This document shows, one piece after another, positions 1 to 5,530 of a DNA stretch of 5,530 bases. Position 1 is the first letter of the stretch; every line of letters starts with the position of its first letter. The translations under genes were made by a program, and so were the position numbers. Below the pieces are notes generated by a model. The model was not told the origin of the DNA and made no database searches. It saw only the letters and a program-made list of their open reading frames with translations. Source of the stretch: Pedosphaera sp. (GTDB lineage: Bacteria; Verrucomicrobiota; Verrucomicrobiae; Limisphaerales; Pedosphaeraceae); NCBI GenBank assembly GCA_028293265.1, contig JAQGPB010000509.1:1-5530 (forward strand), written 5' to 3'.

Positions 1-1205
1 GGTGCGCGCCGGGGAATGCGGGGATTGAGGGGGAGCAATTGACTAATGGGGAGTTGGTGGAATGTGTGCCGATGGGCGCGGAGGATTTGGCGGGGTTGCT
101 GGCGTTTGCTCGGGAGAAGAAGGTGGATTTGACGGTGGTGGGGCCGGATAATCCGCTGGCGTTGGGGATTGTGGATTTATTTCAGAAGAATGGACTGAGG
201 ATTTGGGGGCCGAACCAGAAGGCGGCGCAGTTTGAGTCGTCGAAGGTTTTTTCGCAGAATTTCATGGAGAAATACGGGATTCCGACGGCGCGGGCAGGGA
301 CGTTTTCGGACGAGCGGACGGCGAAGGCTTTTGCGGCGTCGTTGGGCGGGCGTTGCGCGGTGAAGGCGGATGGACTGGCGCTGGGGAAGGGCGTGTTGAT
401 TTGCGGCGGCGTGGCGGAGGCGAACCGGGCAATTGACGAGATTTTGGTGAGCAAGGCATTTGGCGTTGCGGGGGCGAAGATTGTCATCCAGGAATTTTTG
501 GAGGGAATGGAAATCTCGCTGCACGCGTTGTGCGATGGCCGGACGGCAAAGCTTTTTCCCACTGCGCAGGACCATAAGCGCGCGTTGGACGACGATGAAG
601 GATTGAACACGGGCGGAATGGGCACTTATTCGCCCACGCCGTTTTTGAATGAGGCACAGCTCGCCGATGTGGGGCGTCAGATTTTGGAGCCGTGGCTGAA
701 AGGTTGCGCGGAGGAGGGGATTGATTTTCGCGGCATCATTTATCCGGGTGTGATGCTGACGAAAGCCGGGCCAAAGGTTTTGGAATTCAATGCGCGCTTC
801 GGCGATCCGGAGACGCAGGTTTATCTGACGCGGTTGGAAAGCGATCTGGTGGAATTGTTGAACGCCAGCGTTGACGGCACTTTGGACAAGGTGGAATTGA
901 AGTGGAGCGAGGCGGCGTCGGTATGCGTGGTGATGGCGTCGGGCGGCTATCCGGGCGCGTATGCGAAGGGGAAACCGATCACAGGCTTGACCCAGGCGGG
1001 GCAATTGCCCCATACAAAGGTGTTCCACGCTGGCACGGCGCGCGCCGGAGGCCAGATCGTCACCCAAGGCGGACGGGTTTTGGGCGTTACCGCGTGGGGG
1101 CCGGGCTTGGCGAAGGCGCAGGCGGCGGCGTATGCGGCGGTGGAAAAGATTCAGTTCGACGGCGCGCAATTTAGGCGCGATATTGCCGCCAAGGCGCTGC
1201 GATAA
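1..1205 (+). CDS. purD: Phosphoribosylamine-glycine ligase (GARS), 5' end outside the window
   Basis: PurD joins 5-phosphoribosylamine and glycine using ATP, giving glycinamide ribonucleotide, in cytosolic de novo purine synthesis. The frame is open from the left edge (first full codon at 3) and begins CAPGNAGIEG, the conserved end of the first PurD strand-loop. About 400 residues are visible against a usual length near 425, so only the N-terminal GxGGREHA segment is missing. The TTG at 39 is internal, not the start. Counting visible residues, motifs in order are GPDNPLALG (~47-55), the ATP-grasp glycine loop VKADGLALGKG (~120-130), QDHKR (~189-193), NTGGMGTYSP (~202-211) and the metal-binding EFNARFGDPETQ (~261-272), then the C-terminal domain with ASGGYPGAY and KVFHAGT. 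Nothing looks broken. Codons end mostly in G (GCG, TTG, GGG). The stop is TAA at 1203, 37 bases before the next gene on the same strand. Confidence 0.97.
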   Translation, partial: CAPGNAGIEGEQLTNGELVECVPMGAEDLAGLLAFAREKKVDLTVVGPDNPLALGIVDLFQKNGLRIWGPNQKAAQFESSKVFSQNFMEKYGIPTARAGTFSDERTAKAFAASLGGRCAVKADGLALGKGVLICGGVAEANRAIDEILVSKAFGVAGAKIVIQEFLEGMEISLHALCDGRTAKLFPTAQDHKRALDDDEGLNTGGMGTYSPTPFLNEAQLADVGRQILEPWLKGCAEEGIDFRGIIYPGVMLTKAGPKVLEFNARFGDPETQVYLTRLESDLVELLNASVDGTLDKVELKWSEAASVCVVMASGGYPGAYAKGKPITGLTQAGQLPHTKVFHAGTARAGGQIVTQGGRVLGVTAWGPGLAKAQAAAYAAVEKIQFDGAQFRRDIAAKALR

Positions 1206-1242
1206 CAGGGTTTTTCCCGGGCGCAGCCGCAGAGCAACCATT

Positions 1243-2343
1243 ATGAAATTTTTGAGAAAAATGATTTTAGGCGCGGCGGCGACCGCGCTGCTGGCGTTGC
1301 CCATGTTGGGCCGCGCGGATGTGAACACCAATTCGGCCCCCGATTTCAAGGAAGTCTATGATTTGATCCGGACGCATTTGGCGGGCGAAACCGAGGCGGA
1401 CTTGAACCGGGACGCCGTGCAGGGATTGCTCCACCAACTGCATTCCAAGGTGTCACTGGTCGGGAGCGAGAACGCGCCGACCGCTTCAACGGATGCGCCC
1501 GTGCTAGCCAAGTCCTCCTTGTATGACGGGCCGGTCGCTTATCTGCGTGTGGGACGGGTAGGGGAGGGATTGGTGAATAAAATCGTCGCCGCCTATAAAG
1601 AATTGGACGGGACCAATCACTTGAAAGGGCTGGTGCTGGACCTCCGTTTTGCCGACGGGCATGATTACGCGGAAGCGGCGGCGGTGGCGGATTTGTTTAT
1701 CACCAAGGAAAAGCCGCTGTTGGATTGGGGGCATGGGGTCGTGCAATCAAAGGCGAAGACCGATGCCATCAGCCTGCCGGTGGCCGTGCTGGTCAATCAG
1801 GAAACGGTGGCGGCGGCGGAGGCGCTGGCGGCGATGTTGCGCGAGGATGACCGGGCGATCTTGCTGGGTTCAAATACCGCCGGCGAGGCGACGATGAGCC
1901 AGGAATTTCCATTGAAGGACGGCGGTTATTTGCGGATTGCGACGGCGGCCATCAAATTGGGCAACGGTGAAATGCTCTCCGCCAAGGGGGTGAAACCGGA
2001 TATCCAGGTTTCCGTGAAGCCGGAGGACGAGCGGGCTTATTATGCCGATCCGTTCAAGGAAATGCCATCTTCCATGGCTTTGATTGCCAGCATTCTCGGC
2101 GAGAGCAGCGTCAATAGTGCGACCAATGGGACCAATCGCATCGCGCATCCGCGTCAAATCAACGAGGCGGAGCTGATGCGCGAGCGGAAAGAAAAACCGG
2201 GAGCCGAACTGGACGGAGCACCACCACCGATGACGGCACGCGAGGCGGAAGCTGAAAAACCGGTGATCCGCGACCCGGTATTGGGGCGCGCGCTGGATTT
2301 GGTCAAGGGCATTTCGGTCATTCGCCGGACGCATTCCTCCTGA
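1243..2343 (+). CDS. Exported S41 peptidase-like protein, PDZ-less and probably catalytically inactive
   Basis: This 366-residue protein starts with a typical signal peptide: MKFLRK, a hydrophobic stretch to about residue 21, and likely cleavage after GRA-25. The start at 1243 is chosen because it gives this signal; the same frame is open upstream to 1132, but that would overlap purD and add an unlikely Arg-rich leader. No clear ribosome binding site is visible. Residues 33-73 resemble the helical lead-in of C-terminal processing peptidases, and 97-257 the S41 core: [64 protein letters not shown]. The usual PDZ domain between these parts is absent, with only about 25 residues in its place. 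By ungapped alignment to E. coli Prc/Tsp (Ser452, Lys477), the Ser is Ala190 and the Lys is Glu215, so proteolysis is unlikely. A polar, Pro-rich segment (~259-343) precedes a last helix. A binding or scaffold role outside the cytoplasm is a guess. Confidence 0.85.
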   Translation: MKFLRKMILGAAATALLALPMLGRADVNTNSAPDFKEVYDLIRTHLAGETEADLNRDAVQGLLHQLHSKVSLVGSENAPTASTDAPVLAKSSLYDGPVAYLRVGRVGEGLVNKIVAAYKELDGTNHLKGLVLDLRFADGHDYAEAAAVADLFITKEKPLLDWGHGVVQSKAKTDAISLPVAVLVNQETVAAAEALAAMLREDDRAILLGSNTAGEATMSQEFPLKDGGYLRIATAAIKLGNGEMLSAKGVKPDIQVSVKPEDERAYYADPFKEMPSSMALIASILGESSVNSATNGTNRIAHPRQINEAELMRERKEKPGAELDGAPPPMTAREAEAEKPVIRDPVLGRALDLVKGISVIRRTHSS

Positions 2344-2398
2344 TTTCACGGTTGACGATTTCCTTTACCCGCCTCAAGTTGACACTGTTAATGCTGCC

Positions 2399-2848
2399 AT
2401 GAAAACGATTCTTTTCGTTTGCACCGGAAATGTCTGCCGCAGCCCCATGGCTGAAGGTATCTTTCGCCATGCCATGAAAGGGCGGCGGGACATCCAGGTG
2501 CTGTCCGCCGGGATTGGCGCCATGGAGGGTCAGGCGCCCAGCCCCTACGCGGTGCAGGCAGTGAAGGAATTGGGGATTGATATTTCCAAGCAGCGCAGCC
2601 GGCAGCTCACGGGCGAGCTGGTGCAGGAGGCGGATTTTATTTTTGGGATGACCCACAGCCATGTGGACACGGTTTTTCTGCTTTATCCCCAGGCGGCGGA
2701 GAAGACTTTTCTGCTGCGCGAATTTGACGACACGCTCGATATTTTTGAGAAGGACATCAGTGATCCGATTGGCGGTTCGTATGAAGTGTATTTGAACTGC
2801 CGCGACCAGATAGAGCAGGGGATAGCATCGCTCTTGCGGTTTGTTGAC
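2399..2848 (+). other. Domain 1 of the fusion: low-molecular-weight phosphatase (YwlE/Wzb/ArsC-like fold)
   Basis: Residues 1-150. The phosphate-binding loop is CTGNVCRS, giving Cys8 as nucleophile and Arg14 in the CX5R signature. The general-acid loop is DPIGGS with Asp122. The family hydrolyses phosphotyrosine or, in B. subtilis YwlE, phosphoarginine on proteins. The DPxGGS loop resembles YwlE, but the position of YwlE Thr11, tied to phosphoarginine preference, is Val12 here; the substrate is therefore undecided. Arsenate reduction is a less likely alternative because of the YwlE-like loops. Confidence 0.9.
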
Positions 2849-4570
2849 CAAGGCGAAGTTGTGGCGGCGTCCGAACAGGCTACGGGTGAAACCGTGACGT
2901 TCGCTTTGGGGGCGGACCATGCGGGATTTGAATTGAAGGAAATCCTCAAGATGCACCTGGTTGGGGAGGGGATCAGCTTGGTGGACATGGGGACTTATTC
3001 CACCGCCGCAGCGGACTATCCGGATTATGCGCTGGCGGTCGGGCAGAGCGTGCTGGGGCAGAAGGCGGAACTGGGCATTTTGATTTGCAGCACCGGCGTG
3101 GGGATTTGCATGGCGGCCAACAAGGTCCCCGGCATCCGCGCGGCGCAGGTTTTCAGTGAATCCATGGCGATATTGGCCCGCCAGCACAACAACGCCAATG
3201 TGATTTGTCTCGGCGGCAAAATAACCCCGCCCGAGCTGGCCATAAAAATAGTGGACGCCTTTCTCAACGCACATTTCGAAGGTGGCCGCCACGAACGCCG
3301 CATCAATAAAATGGAAAAAATCGCCTCTGCCAACGAACTGAACCTCAAAGCCGTTGACCCTGAAATCGCCCTGGCCATCGCCCACGAGCGCCAGCGCCAG
3401 CAGGAGAACATCGAACTCATCGCCAGCGAGAATTTCACCAGCCCCGCCGTGATGGAGGCGCAAGGCTCGGTGCTCACGAACAAGTATGCCGAGGGCTATC
3501 CCAAGAAGCGCTGGTACGGCGGCTGCGAAAACGTCGACACGGTCGAGACGCTGGCCATCAACCGCGCGCGCAAATTGTTCAATGCCGAGCATGCGAATGT
3601 TCAACCCCATTCCGGCAGTGGCGCGAACATGGCCGTCTATTTTGCCTTTCTGAAGCCGGGCGACAAGATGTTGACGATGGACCTGACGCATGGAGGTCAT
3701 CTGACGCACGGCAACAAGGCCAATTTTTCCGGCAAATTTTTTGAAATCGTCCATTACGGCGTTCGCAAGGAGGATGAACTGATTGATTACGATCAGCTCG
3801 CCAAAATGGCTCGTGAACACCGGCCCCGGATGATCACCGTCGGCGCCAGCGCTTATCCGCGCATCATAGATTTTGCCCGCATGGGTGAAATCGCGCGCGA
3901 AGTCGGCGCATTGCTGCTGGCGGACATTGCGCACATCGCCGGTTTGGTTGTCACGGGACAGCATCCCAGCCCCATTGAGCACGCCGATTTTGTGACCACC
4001 ACCACCCACAAGACTTTGCGCGGGCCGCGCGGCGGGCTGGTTTTGTGCAAGGAACGTTACGCGAAGGAAATTGATTCGCAGGCGTTTCCCGGAATTCAAG
4101 GCGGGCCGTTGATGCACGTCATCGCAGCCAAGGCGGTCTGTTTTCATGAAGCCTTGCAGCCCTCGTTCAAGACTTACCAGCAGCAGATTGTCAAGAATGC
4201 CAAGGCGCTGGCCGAAGGGATGAGGCACAACAATTACCGTCTTGTCAGCGGCGGCACGGACAATCATTTGATGCTGGTGGATGTCGGTGCGCGTGGCTTG
4301 ACCGGCAAGGATTGCCAGATCGTTTTGGATGAAGCCGGTATCACGGTCAACAAAAATACCATCCCATTTGAAACCCGTTCTCCATTCCAAGCCAGCGGCA
4401 TCCGCCTCGGCACCCCCGCCGTCACCACCCGCGGCATGAAAGAGCCGGAGATGGCCGCCATCGCCGACATGATCAGCGAGGTTTTGATGGACATCAAGAA
4501 CCTTGACACCGTCGCCAAAGTAAGGCAACGTGTCCGCGAATTAACTGCAAGATTTCCCTTGCCGTATTGA
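2399..4570 (+). CDS. Triple fusion: low-MW protein phosphatase, ribose-5-phosphate isomerase B, serine hydroxymethyltransferase
   Basis: One uninterrupted 723-residue frame encodes three complete enzymes: a low-molecular-weight protein-tyrosine/arginine phosphatase (about 1-150), RpiB (about 166-305) and GlyA (about 305-723). The parts have the lengths of free-standing family members, and each keeps its catalytic residues (see the domain entries). The ATG at 2399 opens directly on the phosphatase strand [11 protein letters not shown], so the start is well fixed although no Shine-Dalgarno is seen. The phosphatase-RpiB linker is about 15 polar residues; RpiB runs into GlyA with practically none. 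B. subtilis has separate genes in the order ywlE, rpiB, ywlG, glyA, so the fusion probably arose from such a neighbourhood. RpiB and GlyA feed ribose phosphate, glycine and one-carbon units to the purine pathway that includes upstream purD. Oddities are the fusion itself and a shift from G-ending to C-ending codons near 3300. A lost stop codon through sequencing error cannot be excluded from one sequence. Confidence 0.93.
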   Translation: MKTILFVCTGNVCRSPMAEGIFRHAMKGRRDIQVLSAGIGAMEGQAPSPYAVQAVKELGIDISKQRSRQLTGELVQEADFIFGMTHSHVDTVFLLYPQAAEKTFLLREFDDTLDIFEKDISDPIGGSYEVYLNCRDQIEQGIASLLRFVDQGEVVAASEQATGETVTFALGADHAGFELKEILKMHLVGEGISLVDMGTYSTAAADYPDYALAVGQSVLGQKAELGILICSTGVGICMAANKVPGIRAAQVFSESMAILARQHNNANVICLGGKITPPELAIKIVDAFLNAHFEGGRHERRINKMEKIASANELNLKAVDPEIALAIAHERQRQQENIELIASENFTSPAVMEAQGSVLTNKYAEGYPKKRWYGGCENVDTVETLAINRARKLFNAEHANVQPHSGSGANMAVYFAFLKPGDKMLTMDLTHGGHLTHGNKANFSGKFFEIVHYGVRKEDELIDYDQLAKMAREHRPRMITVGASAYPRIIDFARMGEIAREVGALLLADIAHIAGLVVTGQHPSPIEHADFVTTTTHKTLRGPRGGLVLCKERYAKEIDSQAFPGIQGGPLMHVIAAKAVCFHEALQPSFKTYQQQIVKNAKALAEGMRHNNYRLVSGGTDNHLMLVDVGARGLTGKDCQIVLDEAGITVNKNTIPFETRSPFQASGIRLGTPAVTTRGMKEPEMAAIADMISEVLMDIKNLDTVAKVRQRVRELTARFPLPY
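2894..3313 (+). other. rpiB: Domain 2 of the fusion: ribose-5-phosphate isomerase B
   Basis: Residues 166-305. The domain opens with [15 protein letters not shown], matching the usual RpiB N-terminus. It carries the catalytic cysteine in [10 protein letters not shown] (Cys230, equivalent to E. coli RpiB Cys66), DYPDYA (206-211), [10 protein letters not shown] (240-249) and RQHNNANV with His263 (equivalent to His99). It ends with the family's [10 protein letters not shown] helix. It should interconvert ribose-5-phosphate and ribulose-5-phosphate in the non-oxidative pentose phosphate pathway. The first codon, GTG at 2894, could have been an ancestral start, but the frame reads through from domain 1. 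An allose-6-phosphate or galactose-6-phosphate (LacAB) isomerase role is possible for this family but not suggested by context. Confidence 0.93.
3311..4570 (+). other. glyA: Domain 3 of the fusion: serine hydroxymethyltransferase
   Basis: Residues 305-723, or 419 residues from the internal Met305, which is the full length of bacterial GlyA (about 415-420). Recognisable parts are [27 protein letters not shown] (338-349), [18 protein letters not shown] (363-380), PHSGSGAN (403-410), [11 protein letters not shown] (428-438), the PLP-contacting ADIAHIAGL (Asp509, His512) and [14 protein letters not shown] with the Schiff-base lysine Lys538 (E. coli Lys229). It interconverts serine plus tetrahydrofolate with glycine plus 5,10-methylene-tetrahydrofolate. 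All key residues are present, so it should be active. The ATG at 3311 could serve as an internal start, but no ribosome binding site precedes it. Confidence 0.95.
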
Positions 4571-4729
4571 GATTTGTAATCAATCTTTCGGTGTGCCCCG
4601 CGTGGTAGCCGTCCTGATTTTTTATATTATTCTAATTCTTGGTCGTCCAACCCGCTATCGTGAAGGCATAAATACATGATGTTTGTCCCCCTGCACGATG
4701 AAAAACTAAACTGATCAATCATTATATTT
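4571..4729 (+). promoter_or_regulatory. AT-rich intergenic region and probable rho leader/promoter region
   Basis: This 159-base gap is the longest non-coding stretch here and much richer in A and T than the genes around it, with AT-rich blocks at about 4616-4640 and 4667-4676 and another at 4701-4731 just before the rho ATG. It is the natural place for the rho promoter, but I could not find a -35/-10 pair with good spacing. A run of six T (4618-4623) follows glyA, but no convincing GC-rich stem precedes it, so an intrinsic terminator is not supported. No Shine-Dalgarno lies before the rho start. A three-codon ATG-AAA-AAC-stop at 4698-4709 is probably chance. Confidence 0.35.
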
Positions 4730-5530
4730 ATGGCCAAAGTCAGCACCAAAAAAGCCGCCAAGCCCAAAGCCGCAGGCAAGGGCAAGGCGCCCAAATCCAA
4801 TAATCTCCCGCTTGATGCCGGCAACGGCACGCACGCCGAAGCCGTCGTCGAGATGCCCCAATCAAACCAGGCTCCCATGATGGAATTGGAGCCCCCAACC
4901 CGGCCCGTCGAGGCCCACGATGAGGATGGCAAGGCCGATGAAGCCGTCCCCGCCGGCAAGCGCGACGTCATTGCTGCTTCGATGAACATCGCCAAGCTCC
5001 AGGCGATGTCCATGACGGATTTGAACAACATGGCCAAGGAATTGGGCGTGGAAAACTTCGGCACCATGCGCAAGCACGAGGTCATTTTTCACATCCTCCA
5101 GAAGAATGCCGAGCGCAGCGGCGTGCTGTTTTCAGAAGGCGTGCTGGAAGTGTTGGCGGAAGGTTTCGGGTTCCTGCGCTCGCAGAGTTTCAATTACCTG
5201 CCTTGCCCTGAAGACATCTATGTCTCGCCATCGCAGATCCGGCGCTTTGACCTCCAGACCGGCAATCTCGTCGCCGGCCAGATTCGTCCGCCCAAGGACA
5301 AGGAACGCTTTTTCGCCCTGCTCAAAGTTGAAGCAGTGGATACCGAAGAGCCGGACAAGGCCAAGGACAAGACCCACTTTGACAACCTTACTCCGCTCTT
5401 TCCGAACCGGCGTTTCATTCTAGAAACCGCCGCTGACGAGTTGTCCACCCGCGTGCTGGACTTGGTCTGTCCCATCGGCAAGGGGACGCGCGGCTTGATC
5501 GTCGCCCCGCCGCGCACCGGCAAGACCGTG
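4730..5530 (+). CDS. rho: Transcription termination factor Rho, 3' end outside the window
   Basis: Rho is the hexameric RNA-dependent ATPase/helicase that ends transcription at Rho-dependent sites. The visible 267 residues hold an extension (1 to about 84), the N-terminal helical domain (about 87-130, with LQAMSMTDLNNMAKELGVEN and MRKHEVIFHILQ), the OB-fold primary RNA-binding domain (about 133-205, with EGFGFLR at 144-150, DIYVSPSQIRRF at 162-173 and RFFALLKV at 193-200) and the start of the ATPase domain, stopping at the Walker A motif APPRTGKT (259-266). E. coli Rho Tyr110 is Phe194 here, a mild change, and E. coli PPKAGKT is PPRTGKT. Compared with E. coli, the extension adds about 84 residues: a Lys/Ala-rich stretch (3-22), then a Pro/acidic low-complexity part. 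The ATG at 4730 is preferred because the low-complexity extension continues unbroken in frame; ATG codons further in (residues 42, 50, 85) are alternatives. C-ending codons dominate. Confidence 0.96.
   Translation, partial: MAKVSTKKAAKPKAAGKGKAPKSNNLPLDAGNGTHAEAVVEMPQSNQAPMMELEPPTRPVEAHDEDGKADEAVPAGKRDVIAASMNIAKLQAMSMTDLNNMAKELGVENFGTMRKHEVIFHILQKNAERSGVLFSEGVLEVLAEGFGFLRSQSFNYLPCPEDIYVSPSQIRRFDLQTGNLVAGQIRPPKDKERFFALLKVEAVDTEEPDKAKDKTHFDNLTPLFPNRRFILETAADELSTRVLDLVCPIGKGTRGLIVAPPRTGKTV

Noticed and set aside
902..1174. Extra + strand frame inside purD
   Set aside because: It is an out-of-frame shadow of a clearly conserved purD segment with no recognisable protein.
1207..1217. Short GGG-TTTTT-CCC inverted repeat between purD and the S41-like gene
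   Set aside because: A three-base stem is too small to be a terminator, and no T run follows.
1132..1242. Upstream extension of the S41-like gene to an ATG at 1132
   Set aside because: It would overlap purD by 74 bases and put an Arg-rich leader before an otherwise perfect signal peptide starting at 1243.
177..1349. A 390-codon open frame on the - strand opposite purD
   Set aside because: It is also in codon register with purD, and its Arg-rich translation is typical of a shadow frame.
2379..2384. Perfect TTGACA -35-like hexamer before the fusion gene
   Set aside because: The matching -10 would fall at about 2402 inside the coding sequence, and no TATAAT-like hexamer occurs with 15-20 base spacing.
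2318..4528. A 736-codon open frame on the - strand opposite the whole fusion gene
   Set aside because: Its codons are exactly in register with the sense codons, so a stop would need a sense TTA, CTA or TCA codon, which a GC-rich gene like this avoids. The translation resembles no family I know, while the sense strand encodes three clear enzymes.
4590..4625. Possible intrinsic terminator after glyA (T run 4618-4623)
   Set aside because: I could not pair more than 3-4 bases into a stem before the T run.
5106..5423. Extra + strand frame inside rho
   Set aside because: It is an out-of-frame shadow; the rho frame through the same bases encodes the conserved OB-fold and pre-Walker region.

Overview
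The window is an ordinary-looking chromosomal stretch from a GC-rich bacterium, with all genes on the + strand: the 3' part of purD, a secreted S41-peptidase-like protein, one very long fusion gene, and the 5' part of rho. There are no rRNA or tRNA genes, mobile elements, CRISPR repeats or other large repeats that I can see. The set of features suggests the PVC group, most likely Verrucomicrobiota: no clear Shine-Dalgarno sequence at any visible start, a Rho with a long lysine-rich N-terminal extension, and a degenerate exported S41-family protein. This placement is an inference from general impression, not a search.

Layout. Positions 1-1205 encode PurD (glycinamide ribonucleotide synthetase), missing only its N-terminal 25-30 residues to the window edge. 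After 37 bases comes a 366-residue protein with a signal peptide and an S41 (C-terminal processing peptidase) fold. It lacks the PDZ domain, and both the catalytic Ser and Lys positions are changed. After another 55 bases comes a 723-residue reading frame (2399-4570) that joins three complete enzymes without a stop: a low-molecular-weight phosphotyrosine/phosphoarginine phosphatase, ribose-5-phosphate isomerase B and serine hydroxymethyltransferase. A 159-base AT-rich intergenic region follows, then rho (4730 onward), which runs off the window just after its Walker A motif.

How the parts relate. PurD consumes glycine, GlyA makes glycine and one-carbon units for purine synthesis, and RpiB supplies ribose-5-phosphate, the precursor of PRPP. 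The purD to glyA segment is therefore coherent as a nucleotide and one-carbon supply cluster, and the short gaps allow co-transcription. The phosphatase and the S41-like protein do not obviously belong to that pathway. The order phosphatase-RpiB-GlyA matches the ywlE-rpiB-(ywlG)-glyA order of Bacillus subtilis, so the fusion looks like an old gene neighbourhood condensed into one polypeptide.

Most worth a second look: the triple enzyme fusion with almost no linker between RpiB and GlyA, the apparently inactive PDZ-less S41 protein, and a change in base skew and codon endings inside the fusion gene near the start of its GlyA part.
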